Shown in pieces: positions 1 to 11,799 of a DNA stretch of 34,770 nt. The position numbers and the translations under genes are program-made. Origin of the DNA: Nitrosomonas sp. (lineage in GTDB: Bacteria > Pseudomonadota > Gammaproteobacteria > Burkholderiales > Nitrosomonadaceae); NCBI GenBank assembly GCA_020890945.1, contig JAJHPK010000061.1, positions 1 to 34,770 on the forward strand, written 5' to 3'. The notes beneath the pieces were generated by a model. It was given only the letters and a program-made list of their open reading frames with translations, was not told where the DNA came from and made no database searches. Within the stretch, counting starts at the first letter, position 1. Each line of letters starts with the position of its first letter.

Positions 1-116
1 TTTAACGCCTCAAATAACTCGTTCGGTACGCTCGGCATGTTGTTCGCTTGCAGATATCCCGCAAACAGACATCCTAACAACACCACCTGTACCCGAAGCC
101 ATAACTTCATAGCCAT
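1..116 (-). CDS. Secreted/exported protein of unknown function, N-terminal fragment
   Basis: An open frame runs off the left edge of the window, so only about 38 codons are visible. It begins with ATG at 116 (a second in-frame ATG is at 110), preceded by a G-rich Shine-Dalgarno stretch at 122-129. The visible residues have a short basic start (Lys, Arg), a hydrophobic core and a region compatible with signal peptidase I cleavage just after the AGYLQA segment, so the product is probably exported. There is a Cys inside the hydrophobic stretch, but a lipoprotein is not clearly indicated. It lies 42 bases downstream of rpoC on the same strand and could be co-transcribed. In many gammaproteobacteria rpsL follows rpoC; this is not RpsL. 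Function cannot be assigned from this fragment. Confidence 0.6.
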   Translation of the reverse strand, partial: MAMKLWLRVQVVLLGCLFAGYLQANNMPSVPNELFEAL

Positions 117-158
117 CTTCTCTCCCCCCTTGGTTTTATTTCACAATTTTTACGCTAC

Positions 159-3100
159 TCAAACAGCATTATCAATCGATACCTTCGTTGATTCAATACT
201 TATTTCTGGAGCTTTATTTAAACTCTTGCGTTTATTATGGAAAGATAATCCTGTCCCAGCCGGAACAAGTCTTCCGACAATAACATTTTCTTTCAATCCG
301 CGCAGCTCGTCTTTTTTACCCATAATCGCTGCTTCTGTCAATACGCGCGTTGTTTCTTGGAAAGATGCGGCAGAAATAAACGAATCAGTTGATAACGACG
401 CCTTAGTAATTCCTAATAACATAAATTCATAGGTAGCAGGAATCTTGCCTTCAGCGATCAATCGCTCATTTTCATTGAGTAAATCAGTGCGCTCAACCTG
501 TTCGCCCGGAATAAACAGAGAATCACCCGAGTTAATAATCTGAACCCTTCGTAACATTTGACGCACAATCACTTCAATATGCTTGTCATTAATTTTAACA
601 CCTTGTAAGCGGTAAACGTCTTGCACCTCATCAGTAATATATCGGGCTAGAGATTCAACACCTTGTAAGCGTAGGATATCACGAGGATCGGCTGGTCCGT
701 CGACAATAATTTCACCTTTGTTCACAACCTGACCATCATGTGCCATTACGTGCTTATCTTTCGGAATCAAATACTCATGTACAGCACCTTCTAAATCAGT
801 GATAACAAGTCGTTGCTTACCTTTGGTATCTTTACCAAAAGAAACAATACCAGTCACTTCAGCCAACAAACCTGCATCTTTAGGTGAACGCGCCTCAAAC
901 AACTCGGCCACTCGCGGCAAACCACCAGTGATATCACGGGTTTTCGAGGTTTCTTGTGGGATTCTTGCCAAAACTTCCCCGACACTCACTTGCTGACCAT
1001 CGCGCACGGTAATAATACAACCGATTTGGAATGTAATACTAACAGGTTGATTGCTACCAACTATTTTAATTTCATTGCCCTCGTCATCCAAAAACTTCAC
1101 GAGTGGACGCAACCCTTTCGATTGGGCTACGCCACGACGTTTTGGATCGATCACAACCAAGGTGGACAATCCAGTAACCTCGTCAATTTGTTTTGCAACC
1201 GTTACGCCTTCTTCAACGTTTTCAAAGCGAACTTTACCTGCATATTCGGTAATAATCGGACGTGTATGCGGATCCCATGAAGTCAGAATCTGACCTGCTT
1301 TGACGGTTTCACCGTTGCGCACTAACAGCGTAGCGCCATAGGAAGCCTTATGCCGCTCACGTTCCCGTCCATTTTCATCTTGAATAATGATTTCACCACT
1401 TCGTGAAATAGCAATTAATTCGTTCTGTGCATTCGTTACATAACGCATGGTAGAAGAATAATGAACTGTACCATTTGATTTGCTTTCTACCTTGCTAACA
1501 ACCGCTGTTCTAGACGCTGCACCACCGATATGGAACGTACGCATCGTCAATTGCGTACCAGGTTCACCGATTGATTGTGCCGCGATAACTCCTACCGCTT
1601 CACCTACATTAACCGAATTACCCCGTCCTAAATCTCGTCCATAACATTTAGCACATAAGCCATATCGCGTTTCGCAAGTCAGTGGTGTGCGAACCTTAAC
1701 TTCATCAATGCCAATGGCTTCGATCAAATCAACCGCATCTTCATCTAATAACGTGCCTGAAGCGAAGATGATAGTTTGGTTTTCAGGATTAATAATGTCC
1801 GTCGCGACGACCCTACCCAGAATTCTTTCTCGCAACGGCTCAATGATTTCTCCCCCTTCTACAAGAGCTTTCATCACAACGCCATTGCCTGTATCACAAT
1901 CGTCCTCAGTAACCACTAAATCTTGCGTAACGTCTACCAAACGACGCGTTAAATAACCCGAATTTGCAGTTTTCAGAGCCGTATCTGCCAACCCCTTACG
2001 TGCCCCATGAGTCGAAATAAAATACTGCAATACATTGAGACCTTCACGGAAGTTAGCTGTGATCGGCGTTTCGATAATTGAACCATCGGGCTTGGCCATT
2101 AAGCCACGCATTCCAGACAATTGGCGAATCTGTGCAGCTGAACCACGCGCGCCAGAATCAGCCATCATATAAATTGAATTAAAAGATTCCTGCGTGACCT
2201 GCTTACCATTTTTATCCAATTGGATTTTATTGGTTTCTTTATCAAGCACAGGTTCCACGCCGAGTTGATTCATCATCGCTTTGGCGACTTGATCCCCCGC
2301 GCGTCCCCAAATGTCAACGACCTTATTATAGCGTTCACCTTGCGTAACCAGCCCAGAAACATACTGTCCTTCAATTTCTTTTACTTCTTTTTCAGCCGCA
2401 CCAATAATGTCACCTTTTTCTACCGGTACCAACATATCATCAGCGCAGATCGAAATACCGGCCCGAGTTGCATAAGTGAATCCAGAATACATGAGCTTAT
2501 CAGCAAAAATAACTGCTTCACGCAAACCGCATCGTCTAAAGCTTACATTAATGAGTTTGGAAATTTCTTTTTTCTTGAGAGTCGTATTTAGTAATGAAAA
2601 TGGTAATCCGGGTGGAAAAATTTCAAACAGTAACGCGCGACCCACGGTAGTTTCATAACGAGTGTTTTTTTCAACAATCTCATTCTCGCTATTTTTCTCA
2701 TATTCCTTAATGCGCACTGTAATTTTCGCGTTTAATTCCACGCAACGATTTTCATAGGCTCGCGATACTTCATCCACATTCTGAAAGAAGGTTCCTTCGC
2801 CTTTTGCGCCAATTTTTTCTCTCGTGGTGTAATACAGCCCTAGTACGATATCTTGTGAAGGAACAATAATTGGTTCGCCATTTGCTGGTGAGAGCACATT
2901 GTTAGTTGACATCATCAGCGTTCGGCATTCCATTTGTGCTTCTAATGAAAGTGGCACGTGGACGGCCATTTGGTCACCGTCAAAGTCAGCATTAAACGCT
3001 GCGCAAACCAGCGGATGCAATTGTATCGCCTTACCTTCAATCAAAACCGGCTCGAAAGCTTGAATACCCAAACGATGCAGAGTCGGTGCGCGGTTTAGCA

Positions 3101-4364
3101 TCACCGGATGTTCACGAATGACATCTTCCAAAATGTCCCAAACTACAGGGGTTTCATTCTCAACCTCACGTTTTGCCGCCTTGATCGTACTGGCAATACC
3201 CATCAGTTCTAATTTATTGAAGATAAATGGTTTGAACAACTCAAGCGCCATTTTCTTAGGTAAACCGCACTGATGCAGTTTCAATTGCGGTCCTACCACG
3301 ATAACCGAGCGTCCTGAATAGTCAACCCGTTTACCCAATAGGTTCTGACGGAAACGTCCTCCTTTACCTTTAATCATGTCAGCGAGTGACTTAAGTGCAC
3401 GTTTATTAGCCCCCGTCATTGCCTTACCGCGACGACCGTTATCCAATAACGAATCCACCGCTTCCTGTAACATACGTTTTTCATTACGTACGATAATTTC
3501 TGGCGCTTTCAATTCAAGCAATCGTTTTAACCGATTGTTACGATTGATAACGCGTCGATACAAATCATTCAAATCAGAAGTTGCAAAACGACCACCATCT
3601 AATGGAACCAAAGGACGTAAATCTGGAGGTAAAACAGGAAGTACCGTTAAAATCATCCATTGTGGTTTTATACCTGACTTATTAAATGCTTCAAGCAACT
3701 TAAGACGTTTGGAAATTTTTTTGATTTTTGTTTCTGAACCCGTACTTTCAATCTCTTTACGGAGATTTTCGATTTCAGTAATAATATCCAAATTACCTAA
3801 TAAATCTCGAATTCCTTCTGCTCCCATACTCGCGCTGAAGTCATCACCGTATTCTTCAGTTTTGATAAGATAATCATCTTCAGTCAGTAATTGGCATCGT
3901 GATAACGGTGTTAATCCTGGATCGGTGACGACATACGCTTCAAAATACAAAACTCGCTCGATATCCCGCAGGGTCATATCAAGCACCATACCTAGGCGTG
4001 ACGGCAATGATTTCAAAAACCAAATATGAGAAACAGGTGTAGCCAGTTCAATATGCCCCATTCGTTCGCGACGAACTTTAGAAAGCGTAACTTCTACTCC
4101 ACATTTTTCACAAATTACTCCACGATGTTTCAAGCGTTTATATTTTCCACATAAACACTCGTAATCTTTTACCGGCCCAAAAATTTTGGCGCAAAATAAA
4201 CCATCTCGTTCTGGCTTAAATGTGCGGTAATTAATGGTTTCAGGTTTTTTAACTTCACCATATGACCATGAGCGAATTTTTTCAGGCGACGCCAAGCCAA
4301 TCTTGATCGCGTCAAACTCTTCCTTCTGAACAACTTGTTTAAATAGATCTAGCAGTGCTTTCAT
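159..4364 (-). CDS. rpoC: DNA-directed RNA polymerase subunit beta'
   Basis: Largest subunit of core RNA polymerase; it carries the catalytic magnesium and much of the DNA-binding channel. The product is 1401 residues, close to the usual gammaproteobacterial length of about 1400. The N-terminal zinc site is intact (Cys70, Cys72, Cys85, Cys88), the NADFDGDQ active-site motif lies near residue 460, and the second zinc site (the [11 protein letters not shown] region plus an upstream Cys) is present in the C-terminal half. The trigger-loop/bridge-helix region reading [19 protein letters not shown] is typical. ATG at 4364 has a GGGAG Shine-Dalgarno just upstream. It follows rpoB by 105 bases and is the last recognisable gene of the rplK-rpoC block. 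Confidence 0.99.
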   Translation of the reverse strand: MKALLDLFKQVVQKEEFDAIKIGLASPEKIRSWSYGEVKKPETINYRTFKPERDGLFCAKIFGPVKDYECLCGKYKRLKHRGVICEKCGVEVTLSKVRRERMGHIELATPVSHIWFLKSLPSRLGMVLDMTLRDIERVLYFEAYVVTDPGLTPLSRCQLLTEDDYLIKTEEYGDDFSASMGAEGIRDLLGNLDIITEIENLRKEIESTGSETKIKKISKRLKLLEAFNKSGIKPQWMILTVLPVLPPDLRPLVPLDGGRFATSDLNDLYRRVINRNNRLKRLLELKAPEIIVRNEKRMLQEAVDSLLDNGRRGKAMTGANKRALKSLADMIKGKGGRFRQNLLGKRVDYSGRSVIVVGPQLKLHQCGLPKKMALELFKPFIFNKLELMGIASTIKAAKREVENETPVVWDILEDVIREHPVMLNRAPTLHRLGIQAFEPVLIEGKAIQLHPLVCAAFNADFDGDQMAVHVPLSLEAQMECRTLMMSTNNVLSPANGEPIIVPSQDIVLGLYYTTREKIGAKGEGTFFQNVDEVSRAYENRCVELNAKITVRIKEYEKNSENEIVEKNTRYETTVGRALLFEIFPPGLPFSLLNTTLKKKEISKLINVSFRRCGLREAVIFADKLMYSGFTYATRAGISICADDMLVPVEKGDIIGAAEKEVKEIEGQYVSGLVTQGERYNKVVDIWGRAGDQVAKAMMNQLGVEPVLDKETNKIQLDKNGKQVTQESFNSIYMMADSGARGSAAQIRQLSGMRGLMAKPDGSIIETPITANFREGLNVLQYFISTHGARKGLADTALKTANSGYLTRRLVDVTQDLVVTEDDCDTGNGVVMKALVEGGEIIEPLRERILGRVVATDIINPENQTIIFASGTLLDEDAVDLIEAIGIDEVKVRTPLTCETRYGLCAKCYGRDLGRGNSVNVGEAVGVIAAQSIGEPGTQLTMRTFHIGGAASRTAVVSKVESKSNGTVHYSSTMRYVTNAQNELIAISRSGEIIIQDENGRERERHKASYGATLLVRNGETVKAGQILTSWDPHTRPIITEYAGKVRFENVEEGVTVAKQIDEVTGLSTLVVIDPKRRGVAQSKGLRPLVKFLDDEGNEIKIVGSNQPVSITFQIGCIITVRDGQQVSVGEVLARIPQETSKTRDITGGLPRVAELFEARSPKDAGLLAEVTGIVSFGKDTKGKQRLVITDLEGAVHEYLIPKDKHVMAHDGQVVNKGEIIVDGPADPRDILRLQGVESLARYITDEVQDVYRLQGVKINDKHIEVIVRQMLRRVQIINSGDSLFIPGEQVERTDLLNENERLIAEGKIPATYEFMLLGITKASLSTDSFISAASFQETTRVLTEAAIMGKKDELRGLKENVIVGRLVPAGTGLSFHNKRKSLNKAPEISIESTKVSIDNAV

Positions 4365-4469
4365 TTGTCACTCCCGTAATCAGGGGTAATACTGATTCTT
4401 GTTATAATTTGTATAATAATTAAAGAACGTAACGCGGTTCTACGGTGTATTTTGTGTACAACGGTAAAA

Positions 4470-7400
4470 CTAATGCTGTTCCAGGTCGATATCCATCCCC
4501 AATGACCGAATCTCTTTTACCAATACATTAAAGGATTCTGGCATTCCAGCATCGATTTTATGATCGCCTTTAACGATACTTTCATAAACTTTAGTCCGAC
4601 CGGTAACATCATCCGATTTCACTGTCAGCATTTCCTGTAATGTATATGCGGCACCATAAGCTTCCAACGCCCAAACCTCCATTTCTCCAAAGCGTTGTCC
4701 ACCAAATTGAGCCTTACCACCCAACGGTTGCTGCGTAACAAGACTGTAAGGCCCCGTTGAACGAGCATGCATCTTATCGTCAACCAAATGGTGTAGTTTT
4801 AGAACGTGCATGTATCCTACTGTAATGGATCGGTCAAATGCCTCACCTGTACGGCCATCATATAAAGTAATTTGACCGGATCTGGGTAATCCAGCTAATT
4901 CCAGCATGTTTTTAATTTCCCCCTCTGTTGCACCATCAAAAACTGGGGTTGCAAAAGGAACACCCATTTTCAAATTTTCCGCAAGTAATAAAATTTCGTC
5001 GTTGTCTAACGAAGCTATATTTTCCTTATTGCCACTTGAATTATAAATTTTATCGAGAAATTCTCTAATTTCCTGCGCATTTCTTTCTGCCCTTAACATT
5101 TCATCGATTTTCTTGCCAAGCCCCTTGGCCGCCCAGCCCAAATGTACTTCAAGAATTTGTCCCACATTCATTCGAGAAGGAACACCAAGCGGATTCAACA
5201 CCACGTCCACTGGTGTGCCATCGGCCATATAAGGCATATCTTCCAAGGGAACAATTTTTGATACAACCCCCTTATTACCGTGTCGCCCTGCCATTTTGTC
5301 GCCTGGCTGTAGGCGGCGTTTCACAGCAATATAAATTTTCACCATTTTTTGTACGCCTGGCGCCAATTCGTCACCTTGCGTCAATTTCTTTTTCTTCTCA
5401 TCAAAGGCCGCGTCAAACGCTTTACGTTTTTGCGCGACACTTTCACGTACTTGCTCTAGTTGCATACTGGTTTCTTCATCGGCTAAGCGGATATCAAACC
5501 AGAAATGCGGATCAAAACTTCTCAGGTATTCAGAAGTGACTTCTTTTCCTTTACCCAGTTTTTGTGGCCCACCGGTAGCAATTTTCCCCACTAATAAGCG
5601 CTCGAGACGCTCAAACGCATCTTGTTCCATAATACGCATTTGATCCGCTAAATCCTTTTTATATTTAGCTAGTTCATCGTCGATAATTTGCTGCGCTCGC
5701 TTATCGCGTTGTATGCCTTCACGAGTAAAAACTTGCACATCAATGACAGTACCGGAAATTCCAGAAGGAACGCGTAAGGAAGTATCTTTTACATCCGATG
5801 CTTTTTCACCAAAAATCGCTCTTAACAACTTTTCTTCCGGCGTCAATTGAGTTTCACCTTTTGGTGTCACCTTACCAACCAAAACGTCGCCGGCTTCAAC
5901 TTCCGCACCAATATAAACAATTCCTGATTCATCAAGGCGACCCAGTTGATGTTCGGAAAGATTAGGAATATCGGCGGTAATTTCTTCGGTACCAAGTTTA
6001 GTATCTCTACTGACAACTGATAATTCTTCGATATGAATTGAAGTAAAGCGATCTTCCGCGACTATACGTTCTGAAATAAGAATGGAATCTTCAAAGTTGT
6101 ATCCATTCCAGGGCATAAATGCCACTAACATATTTTGTCCTAATGCCAGCTCACCCAAATCGGTTGAAGCGCCATCAGCAATGACGTCATACTTAGAAAT
6201 CTTGTCGCCAATATTAACCAAAGGCCGTTGATTAATATTGGTATTTTGATTAGAACGGGTATACTTAGTTAAGTTATAAATGTCTACGCCTACTTCACCC
6301 ACAATGGTTTCATCATCATTGACACGAATCACTATTCGCCCTGCATCAACATAATCAACGATTCCACCGCGTCTTGCATGGACAGTCGTACCAGAGTGTA
6401 TTGCGACAACACGCTCGATTCCAGTTCCTACAAGTGGTTTTTCTGCACGCAAGCAGGGAACGGCTTGACGTTGCATATTCGACCCCATCAGTGCACGGTT
6501 TGCATCATCGTGCTCTAAAAACGGTATGAGTGATGCAGCAACCGAAACAATCTGAGCAGGCGCCACGTCGACGTATTCAATACGATCGGCAGACGATAAA
6601 GTAAATTCATTTTTATGCCGACAAGAAACGATATCGCTGACAAATCTATTTTTTTCGTCTAATTCAGCGTTTGCTTGGGCGATAGTAAAATTGCCTTCTT
6701 CAATCGCAGAAAGATAATCGATTTCTTTAGTTACGCGACCATTCTCTACTTTTCTATAAGGCGTTTCGATAAATCCATAATCATTGGTTCGCGCATATAG
6801 CGCTAGCGAGTTAATCAAACCAATATTCGGTCCTTCAGGTGTTTCAATAGGACACACTCGACCATAATGCGTGGGGTGAACGTCACGAACTTCAAAACCG
6901 GCTCTTTCACGAGTTAATCCTCCCGGTCCTAAAGCCGAAATACGCCGCTTGTGAGTTATTTCAGAAAGAGGATTCGTTTGATCCATAAATTGCGACAATT
7001 GACTCGAACCAAAAAATTCTCGTGCTGCAGCAGAAACTGGTTTAGCATTAATTAAATCATGCGGCATCAAATTATCTGATTCAGCTTGACTGAGACGTTC
7101 TTTTACCGCACGTTCAACACGTACCAAGCCGGATCTGAACTGATTTTCCGCCAACTCACCAACTGAACGAACTCGTCGATTACCCAAATGATCGATATCA
7201 TCGATTTCACCACGACCATTACGTAACTCCACGAGAATTTTAATGACTGCAATAATATCTTCATTCGATAGTGTTGGAGAACCTTCTAGCTCACTACGTC
7301 CCATTCTGCGATTGAATTTCATGCGCCCTACCACAGACAAATCATATCGTTCTTCAGAATAAAATAAGCCATGAAATAAAGCTGTTACCGCTTCTTCCGT

Positions 7401-8540
7401 AGGTGGCTCACCAGGACGCATCATACGATAGATTGCCACTTGGGCTGCCATTTCATCGGTCGTTTCGTCAATTCGTAGTGTTTGAGAAATAAACGCGCCA
7501 TGATTCAAATCATTGATATAGAGCGTATTAATTTTTTTAATATTGGCCCTACGTAATTTTCCTAAAAGATCCTCAGTAATTTCATCATTTGCCAAAGCAA
7601 CTAATTCACCGGTATCTTTATCAACAATATTTTCAGCAAGAACTCTTCCAAGTAAGAAATCTTCAGGTACATCAAGTTGCTTAATACCTGCATCCTCCAT
7701 TTCCCGAATATGTTTGGCTGTGATACGTTTATTTTTTTGAACAATCGTATTCTTTTTAAAAACGATGTCAAAACTTGCCACCTCGCCCCTTAATCGTTCA
7801 GGAACCAACTCAAATTGAATACCTTTATCCGAAAGATAAAAAGCATCGAATATGAAAAAATCTTTCAGAATCTCTTCGACTGTACAACCGATTGCTTTTA
7901 ATAATGTCGTTACCGGCATTTTACGACGACGATCTATCCTGAAATACAAGCAATCCTTGGGATCAAATTCAAAATCTAGCCAAGAACCCCGATACGGAAT
8001 AATGCGTGCAGAAAATAACAATTTTCCCGACGAGTGTGTTTTGCCTCGATCATGCTCAAAAAACACCCCGGGAGAACGATGTAACTGCGACACGATCACA
8101 CGTTCCGTTCCATTAATAACAAACGAACCTGTTTCTGTCATTAATGGGATTTCCCCCATATAGACTTCTTGTTCTTTAACCTCTTTAACAGTCGGTTTAG
8201 AAGATTCCTTGTCCATGATTGTTAATCTCACTCGCGCTCTTAATGGTGACGCATAAGTAAGACCACGTTGCTGACATTCTTTAACATCAAATACGGGCGT
8301 TCCTAACTCATAGCTGATGAAATCCAGACGTGCGTTTTTAGTATGACTCTCAATCGGAAAAATCGAATTAAATGCAGCTTGAAGTCCCTGATTTTTGCGT
8401 TTATTGGGTAATGTTTTTTCTTGCAAAAATGAAGCATAGGATTCCAACTGCGTTGCGAGAAGAAATGGGATCGGAAGCACACTTGCACGTTTAGCAAAAC
8501 TTTTACGAATACGCTTTTTCTCGGTAAATGAGTAACTCAT
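4470..8540 (-). CDS. rpoB: DNA-directed RNA polymerase subunit beta
   Basis: Second large subunit of core RNA polymerase. The product is 1356 residues (Escherichia coli 1342). The rifampicin-pocket segment [20 protein letters not shown] is intact at the residues usually mutated in resistance (equivalents of Gln513, Asp516, His526, Ser531). Thr replaces Asn at the position equivalent to 518, which I read as natural variation. The C-terminal switch and flap regions, including the [13 protein letters not shown] segment, are conserved. The ATG at 8540 has a GGAG ribosome-binding site in the 165-base rplL-rpoB gap, which also carries an attenuator-like hairpin. It is transcribed with rplL upstream and rpoC downstream. 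Confidence 0.99.
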   Translation of the reverse strand: MSYSFTEKKRIRKSFAKRASVLPIPFLLATQLESYASFLQEKTLPNKRKNQGLQAAFNSIFPIESHTKNARLDFISYELGTPVFDVKECQQRGLTYASPLRARVRLTIMDKESSKPTVKEVKEQEVYMGEIPLMTETGSFVINGTERVIVSQLHRSPGVFFEHDRGKTHSSGKLLFSARIIPYRGSWLDFEFDPKDCLYFRIDRRRKMPVTTLLKAIGCTVEEILKDFFIFDAFYLSDKGIQFELVPERLRGEVASFDIVFKKNTIVQKNKRITAKHIREMEDAGIKQLDVPEDFLLGRVLAENIVDKDTGELVALANDEITEDLLGKLRRANIKKINTLYINDLNHGAFISQTLRIDETTDEMAAQVAIYRMMRPGEPPTEEAVTALFHGLFYSEERYDLSVVGRMKFNRRMGRSELEGSPTLSNEDIIAVIKILVELRNGRGEIDDIDHLGNRRVRSVGELAENQFRSGLVRVERAVKERLSQAESDNLMPHDLINAKPVSAAAREFFGSSQLSQFMDQTNPLSEITHKRRISALGPGGLTRERAGFEVRDVHPTHYGRVCPIETPEGPNIGLINSLALYARTNDYGFIETPYRKVENGRVTKEIDYLSAIEEGNFTIAQANAELDEKNRFVSDIVSCRHKNEFTLSSADRIEYVDVAPAQIVSVAASLIPFLEHDDANRALMGSNMQRQAVPCLRAEKPLVGTGIERVVAIHSGTTVHARRGGIVDYVDAGRIVIRVNDDETIVGEVGVDIYNLTKYTRSNQNTNINQRPLVNIGDKISKYDVIADGASTDLGELALGQNMLVAFMPWNGYNFEDSILISERIVAEDRFTSIHIEELSVVSRDTKLGTEEITADIPNLSEHQLGRLDESGIVYIGAEVEAGDVLVGKVTPKGETQLTPEEKLLRAIFGEKASDVKDTSLRVPSGISGTVIDVQVFTREGIQRDKRAQQIIDDELAKYKKDLADQMRIMEQDAFERLERLLVGKIATGGPQKLGKGKEVTSEYLRSFDPHFWFDIRLADEETSMQLEQVRESVAQKRKAFDAAFDEKKKKLTQGDELAPGVQKMVKIYIAVKRRLQPGDKMAGRHGNKGVVSKIVPLEDMPYMADGTPVDVVLNPLGVPSRMNVGQILEVHLGWAAKGLGKKIDEMLRAERNAQEIREFLDKIYNSSGNKENIASLDNDEILLLAENLKMGVPFATPVFDGATEGEIKNMLELAGLPRSGQITLYDGRTGEAFDRSITVGYMHVLKLHHLVDDKMHARSTGPYSLVTQQPLGGKAQFGGQRFGEMEVWALEAYGAAYTLQEMLTVKSDDVTGRTKVYESIVKGDHKIDAGMPESFNVLVKEIRSLGMDIDLEQH

Positions 8541-8654
8541 GATTTTTCTCCGAACGAAGAAGATAAGAAATTGAAAAAGCCTAATTTAAAAAAACTGATC
8601 ATTATTATTTTATGTGGTTGATATCTCGACGAATAAAAAATCATGAAATACCAA

Positions 8655-8686
8655 AAGGCCGGCAAGATTAAAAATCTACCAGCCTT
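8655..8686 (-). terminator. rplL-rpoB attenuator-like hairpin
   Basis: Between rplL and rpoB the minus-strand transcript can fold into an imperfect hairpin: the five outer pairs AAGGC/GCCTT are perfect and the inner part has mismatches and a bulge. A short U-rich stretch follows. A partial terminator in this gap, lowering RNA polymerase subunit output relative to ribosomal proteins, is established for Escherichia coli. The weak U-tract fits attenuation better than full termination. Assignment is by position and foldability only. Confidence 0.5.
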
Positions 8687-8705
8687 CATTCTTTTTATTG
8701 AAAGA

Positions 8706-9089
8706 TTACTTAATTTCGCAAGTAGCTCCAGCTTCAACCAATTGTTTTTGAATTGCTGCAGCATCTTCTTTAGAGACACCTTCTTTCAGTGGTTTTGGTG
8801 CACCATCAACTAGATCTTTAGCTTCTTTCAAACCTAAGCCAGTAATCGCTCTAACAACCTTAATCACATTGACTTTGCTTTCACCGGCAGAAGCCAAAAT
8901 TACCGTAAATTCTGTTTGTTCAGCGGCTGCTGGAGCAGCTCCACCCGCGCCAGGTGCAGCCACAGCAACTGCAGCGGTTGCAACGGCAGATACACCAAAT
9001 TTTTCTTCCATGTCTTTGATCAATTGCGATAACTCTAATACCGTCATATTTGCAACTGCATCTAATATTTCAGCTTTTCCTACAGCCAT
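8706..9089 (-). CDS. rplL: 50S ribosomal protein L7/L12
   Basis: Stalk protein of the large ribosomal subunit, which recruits and activates translational GTPases such as EF-Tu. The product is 127 residues with the classic layout: an N-terminal dimerisation helix pair that binds L10, an Ala/Gly/Pro-rich hinge (about residues 38-57) and a compact C-terminal domain with the conserved [15 protein letters not shown] helix. The ATG at 9089 follows a strong AGGAG site. It lies 48 bases after rplJ. Its C-terminus contains a cysteine (ATCEIK), a minor deviation from the usual ending. Confidence 0.99.
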   Translation of the reverse strand: MAVGKAEILDAVANMTVLELSQLIKDMEEKFGVSAVATAAVAVAAPGAGGAAPAAAEQTEFTVILASAGESKVNVIKVVRAITGLGLKEAKDLVDGAPKPLKEGVSKEDAAAIQKQLVEAGATCEIK

Positions 9090-9137
9090 TATTTTCTCCT
9101 GGTTAAATTAAGTTTTCCGTACAAGTTAATAGAAGTG

Positions 9138-9662
9138 TCATGAAGCTTCTTTACTATCACGCACCATCGCTAAGCCACGAACAAATTTCGTCGGTACTTC
9201 ATTAAGCGTTTGAACAAATTTACTAATAGGTGCTTGCATCGTGCCAAGTAATTTCGCGAGCAATTCATCTCTGCTAGGCAATGATGCCAACGCGGAAATT
9301 TCTTCTCTAGACATTACGTGCTGTCCCATTGCTCCAGCCTTAATCACAAATTTTTCATTTTCTTTAGAAAATTCATGTAAAACTTTAGCAGCAGCCACAG
9401 GATCTGCACTAATACCATATACAAGCGGTCCTACCATATGCTTAGCTAAATCAGCATAAGGTGTATCTGTCACGGCGCGTCTTACGAGCGAATTTTTGAT
9501 AACGCGAAAATAAATTCCTGATGCTCGCGTTTTTGCTCGTAACTGGGTCATTTTGCCCACTTCTATTCCTCGATATTCAGCAATGATAATAGCTTGAGCA
9601 TTTGCTACTTGAGCACTTACTTCGGCTACGATTGCTTTTTTATCTTCAAGATTAAGACTCAA
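9138..9662 (-). CDS. rplJ: 50S ribosomal protein L10, TTG start
   Basis: Base of the ribosomal stalk; it binds 23S rRNA and L7/L12 dimers and represses its own operon by binding the mRNA leader. The product is 174 residues. The N-terminus [14 protein letters not shown] aligns with the family start, so translation must begin at the TTG at 9660-9662; no ATG lies in frame near it. A GGAG ribosome-binding site sits about 8 bases upstream, which supports this. A TTG start on such a highly expressed gene is unusual and may limit translation. The 317 bases upstream form the regulatory leader described separately. Confidence 0.97.
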   Translation of the reverse strand: MSLNLEDKKAIVAEVSAQVANAQAIIIAEYRGIEVGKMTQLRAKTRASGIYFRVIKNSLVRRAVTDTPYADLAKHMVGPLVYGISADPVAAAKVLHEFSKENEKFVIKAGAMGQHVMSREEISALASLPSRDELLAKLLGTMQAPISKFVQTLNEVPTKFVRGLAMVRDSKEAS

Positions 9663-9979
9663 GATACATTCTCCATCAGTAAAAATAGTGTTTGATCACA
9701 ACCACACTCTCGATATTTACCTCAAACACTACGAACTGGTGGCCTATAACCAGGAAAATCTTTCCCGTTTGGGCGCACCATCTACGTTGGGCGACATTAA
9801 GAAAATCCGTAATACAAAAAAATCCATGGATTTACACTTTGCTGCGTTTAAGCTTCAGAAAATACTTTTATCTTTGTATCTAAATAGTTATCTTCTGAAG
9901 CCCCAACGGTCTTTGACAATCCACCTGGAATAAATCGATCGATTAAATTGATTTTTCCAAATGGCCCAAAGTTCTTTTA
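9663..9979 (-). promoter_or_regulatory. rplJ leader region, candidate L10 autoregulatory element
   Basis: There is no credible gene in these 317 bases between rplA and rplJ; small plus-strand frames here have no family features. On the minus-strand transcript the region contains a strong hairpin (arms 9889-9901 and 9852-9864, 12 of 13 pairs) preceded by a CCGTTGGGG segment. Further on is a loopless palindrome followed by a T-run (about 9814-9833) that could act as a weak attenuator. A near-palindrome AATCGATCGATT lies at 9933-9944. In gammaproteobacteria the rplJ leader binds the L10-L12 complex for feedback control. Position and the long hairpin fit that role, but I could not match the kink-turn consensus base by base. 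Confidence 0.5.
9852..9901 (-). promoter_or_regulatory. Long hairpin in rplJ leader
   Basis: The arms GCTTCAGAAGATA (9889-9901, read on the minus strand) and TATTTTCTGAAGC (9852-9864) pair over 13 positions with one G/U or mismatch position, separated by a 24-base AT-rich loop. It is the strongest secondary structure in the gap and lies about 190 bases upstream of the rplJ start. It is the likely core of the L10-binding leader. Confidence 0.55.
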
Positions 9980-10678
9980 TTATTGCTGCGTTACACTCGG
10001 TTGATCTACTCTTACACCAACTCCCATAGTGCTAGAAATTGATATTTTTCTGAGATAAACTCCCTTTGAAGCAGCAGGCTTTGATTTGTTTAATGCCTCT
10101 ATCAAAGCCAGTAAATTTTGTTTTAATGCATCCGTTCCAAAGGATGCGCGCCCTATCGTGCAATGAATGACTCCGGTTTTGTCTGCTCTAAACTGAACCT
10201 GACCCGCTTTTGCATTCTTAACAGCACCAGCTATATCTGTTGTAACTGTTCCCACTTTAGGATTAGGCATCAAACTTCTCGGACCTAAGATTTGACCTAA
10301 CTGCCCCACCACTTTCATCGCATCAGGACTAGCAATCGCCACATCGAAGTTAATATTACCTGCTTTAATATCAGCCGCGAGATCATCAAATCCCACAATA
10401 TCGGCCCCAGCTTCCTGCGCTTCTTTTGCTTTTTCTCCTTGTGCAAAAACTGCCACGCGAACTGTTTTTCCTGTGCCAGCAGGCAAAACCACTGAGCCGC
10501 GCACAGCTTGGTCCGATTTTTTTGCATCAATACCAAGATTGACTGCTACATCAATCGATTCATCAAACTTAGCGGTTGCCAATTCTTTTACTAACCCCAA
10601 TGCATCATCCAAAGGATAGTTTTTGTTGCGATCCACTTTTCCAGTCAATGCTTTATAACGCTTAGATATATGTGCCAT
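9980..10678 (-). CDS. rplA: 50S ribosomal protein L1
   Basis: Protein of the L1 stalk, which helps release deacylated tRNA from the E site; L1 also represses the rplK-rplA transcript in many bacteria. The product is 232 residues, the normal length, with the conserved [15 protein letters not shown] signature in the second half. The ATG at 10678 lies one base after the rplK stop, and its AAGGA ribosome-binding site is inside the last codons of rplK, so the two genes are translationally coupled. Confidence 0.99.
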   Translation of the reverse strand: MAHISKRYKALTGKVDRNKNYPLDDALGLVKELATAKFDESIDVAVNLGIDAKKSDQAVRGSVVLPAGTGKTVRVAVFAQGEKAKEAQEAGADIVGFDDLAADIKAGNINFDVAIASPDAMKVVGQLGQILGPRSLMPNPKVGTVTTDIAGAVKNAKAGQVQFRADKTGVIHCTIGRASFGTDALKQNLLALIEALNKSKPAASKGVYLRKISISSTMGVGVRVDQPSVTQQ

Positions 10679-10679
10679 T

Positions 10680-11111
10680 TTATAATCCTTCTACCTCGAT
10701 ACCCATGCTTCTGGCACTACCTGCGATCGTTCTGACCGCAGCATTTAAATCGGCAGCAGTTAAGTCGGGCATTTTTGTTTTTGCAATCTCTTCCGCTTGA
10801 CTTCTACTCAATTTACCTACTTTATCCAAATGTGGTCTTGGACTCCCTTTGCCAACACCGGCTGCTTTCTTAATCAAAACCGACGCAGGCGTCGTTTTCA
10901 TCACGAAGGTAAAGCTTTTGTCAGCATATGCGGTAATAATCACCGGCACTGGTAAACCGGGTTCCATTTTTTGCGTAGCTGCATTAAAAGCTTTACAAAA
11001 TTCCATGATATTAAGCTGACGCTGCCCAAGAGCTGGGCCGATAGGAGGGCTCGGATTCGCCTTCCCTGCAGGCACTTGTAATTTGATATAACCGATTATT
11101 TTCTTTGCCAC
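10680..11111 (-). CDS. rplK: 50S ribosomal protein L11, GTG start
   Basis: Component of the GTPase-associated centre. A longer frame opens at 11150, but the family N-terminus ([12 protein letters not shown]) is preceded by a GTG at 11109-11111 with a GAGGAG site six bases upstream, so I set the start there, giving 143 residues. The proline-rich N-terminal segment [11 protein letters not shown] is intact (Pro22 and Pro26, where thiopeptide resistance maps). Just after it the usual Gly at position 32 (GQxGVNIMEF) is Gln, reading [10 protein letters not shown]. The C-terminal rRNA-binding domain ends in a normal [11 protein letters not shown]. It forms an operon with rplA. Confidence 0.97.
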   Translation of the reverse strand: MAKKIIGYIKLQVPAGKANPSPPIGPALGQRQLNIMEFCKAFNAATQKMEPGLPVPVIITAYADKSFTFVMKTTPASVLIKKAAGVGKGSPRPHLDKVGKLSRSQAEEIAKTKMPDLTAADLNAAVRTIAGSARSMGIEVEGL

Positions 11112-11242
11112 TGCTTTCTCCTCGAGGTACAAACGAGCAACATACGTCACCCTCCCTCTTATCTATTGATTAAATAATGATTACTACGCTAATTAACGAT
11201 GAATGAATCTACCAGAACAACTCGTTTACTATTCATTGCCAA

Positions 11243-11776
11243 TCAAGATTTTTCTACTTGATTGAAATCCAACTCAACGGGTGTAGGTCTACCAAATATT
11301 GAAACTGATACTCTGAGTTTGCTTTTATCATAATTCACATCCTCAACATTGCCATGAAAATCCGTAAAGGGCCCCTCCTTTACACGAACAGCTTCTCCCA
11401 TCTCAAATAAAATTTTAGGTTTAGGTTTCTCAATACCTTCCTGAATTTGCTGAAGAATATTATCAACTTCTTTTTGACTGATGGGTGTCGGTCGCATGAC
11501 TGATCCACCAACAAAACCGGTAACTTTATCAGTATTCTTTACTAAATGCCAAGACTCATCCGACATTTCCATTTCAATGAGTACATAGCCCGGAAAAAAT
11601 TTTCGTTCACTGATATTTTTTTGACCACTTTTCATTTCGATCACTTCTTCAACCGGAATCAAAATTTGACCAAACTTATCTTGCATGCCGGTTCGTTCAA
11701 TCCGTTCCATCAGTGCACGTTGAACACTTTTTTCATACCCTGAATAAGCGTGAACCACATACCATTTCTTACTCAT
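11243..11776 (-). CDS. nusG: Transcription termination/antitermination protein NusG
   Basis: Elongation factor that binds the clamp helices of RNA polymerase and links it to Rho or to ribosomal protein S10. The product is 177 residues. The N-terminal NGN domain begins [20 protein letters not shown] and contains the [11 protein letters not shown] segment. A linker leads to the C-terminal KOW domain ([21 protein letters not shown]). The ATG at 11776 follows an AGAGGA site. It sits 23 bases after secE and 131 bases before rplK, the standard arrangement. Confidence 0.99.
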   Translation of the reverse strand: MSKKWYVVHAYSGYEKSVQRALMERIERTGMQDKFGQILIPVEEVIEMKSGQKNISERKFFPGYVLIEMEMSDESWHLVKNTDKVTGFVGGSVMRPTPISQKEVDNILQQIQEGIEKPKPKILFEMGEAVRVKEGPFTDFHGNVEDVNYDKSKLRVSVSIFGRPTPVELDFNQVEKS

Positions 11777-11799
11777 TCAATTTTCCTCTGTGGAATTTG

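Noticed and set aside
6880-7040. Possible rifampicin-resistance change in RpoB (Thr at the position equivalent to 518)
   Set aside because: The main resistance positions are all wild type, and this substitution is best explained as natural variation.
9688-9933. Plus-strand frames of about 60-80 codons upstream of rplJ
   Set aside because: They lie antisense to the rplJ leader, lack a ribosome-binding site and show no recognisable domain.
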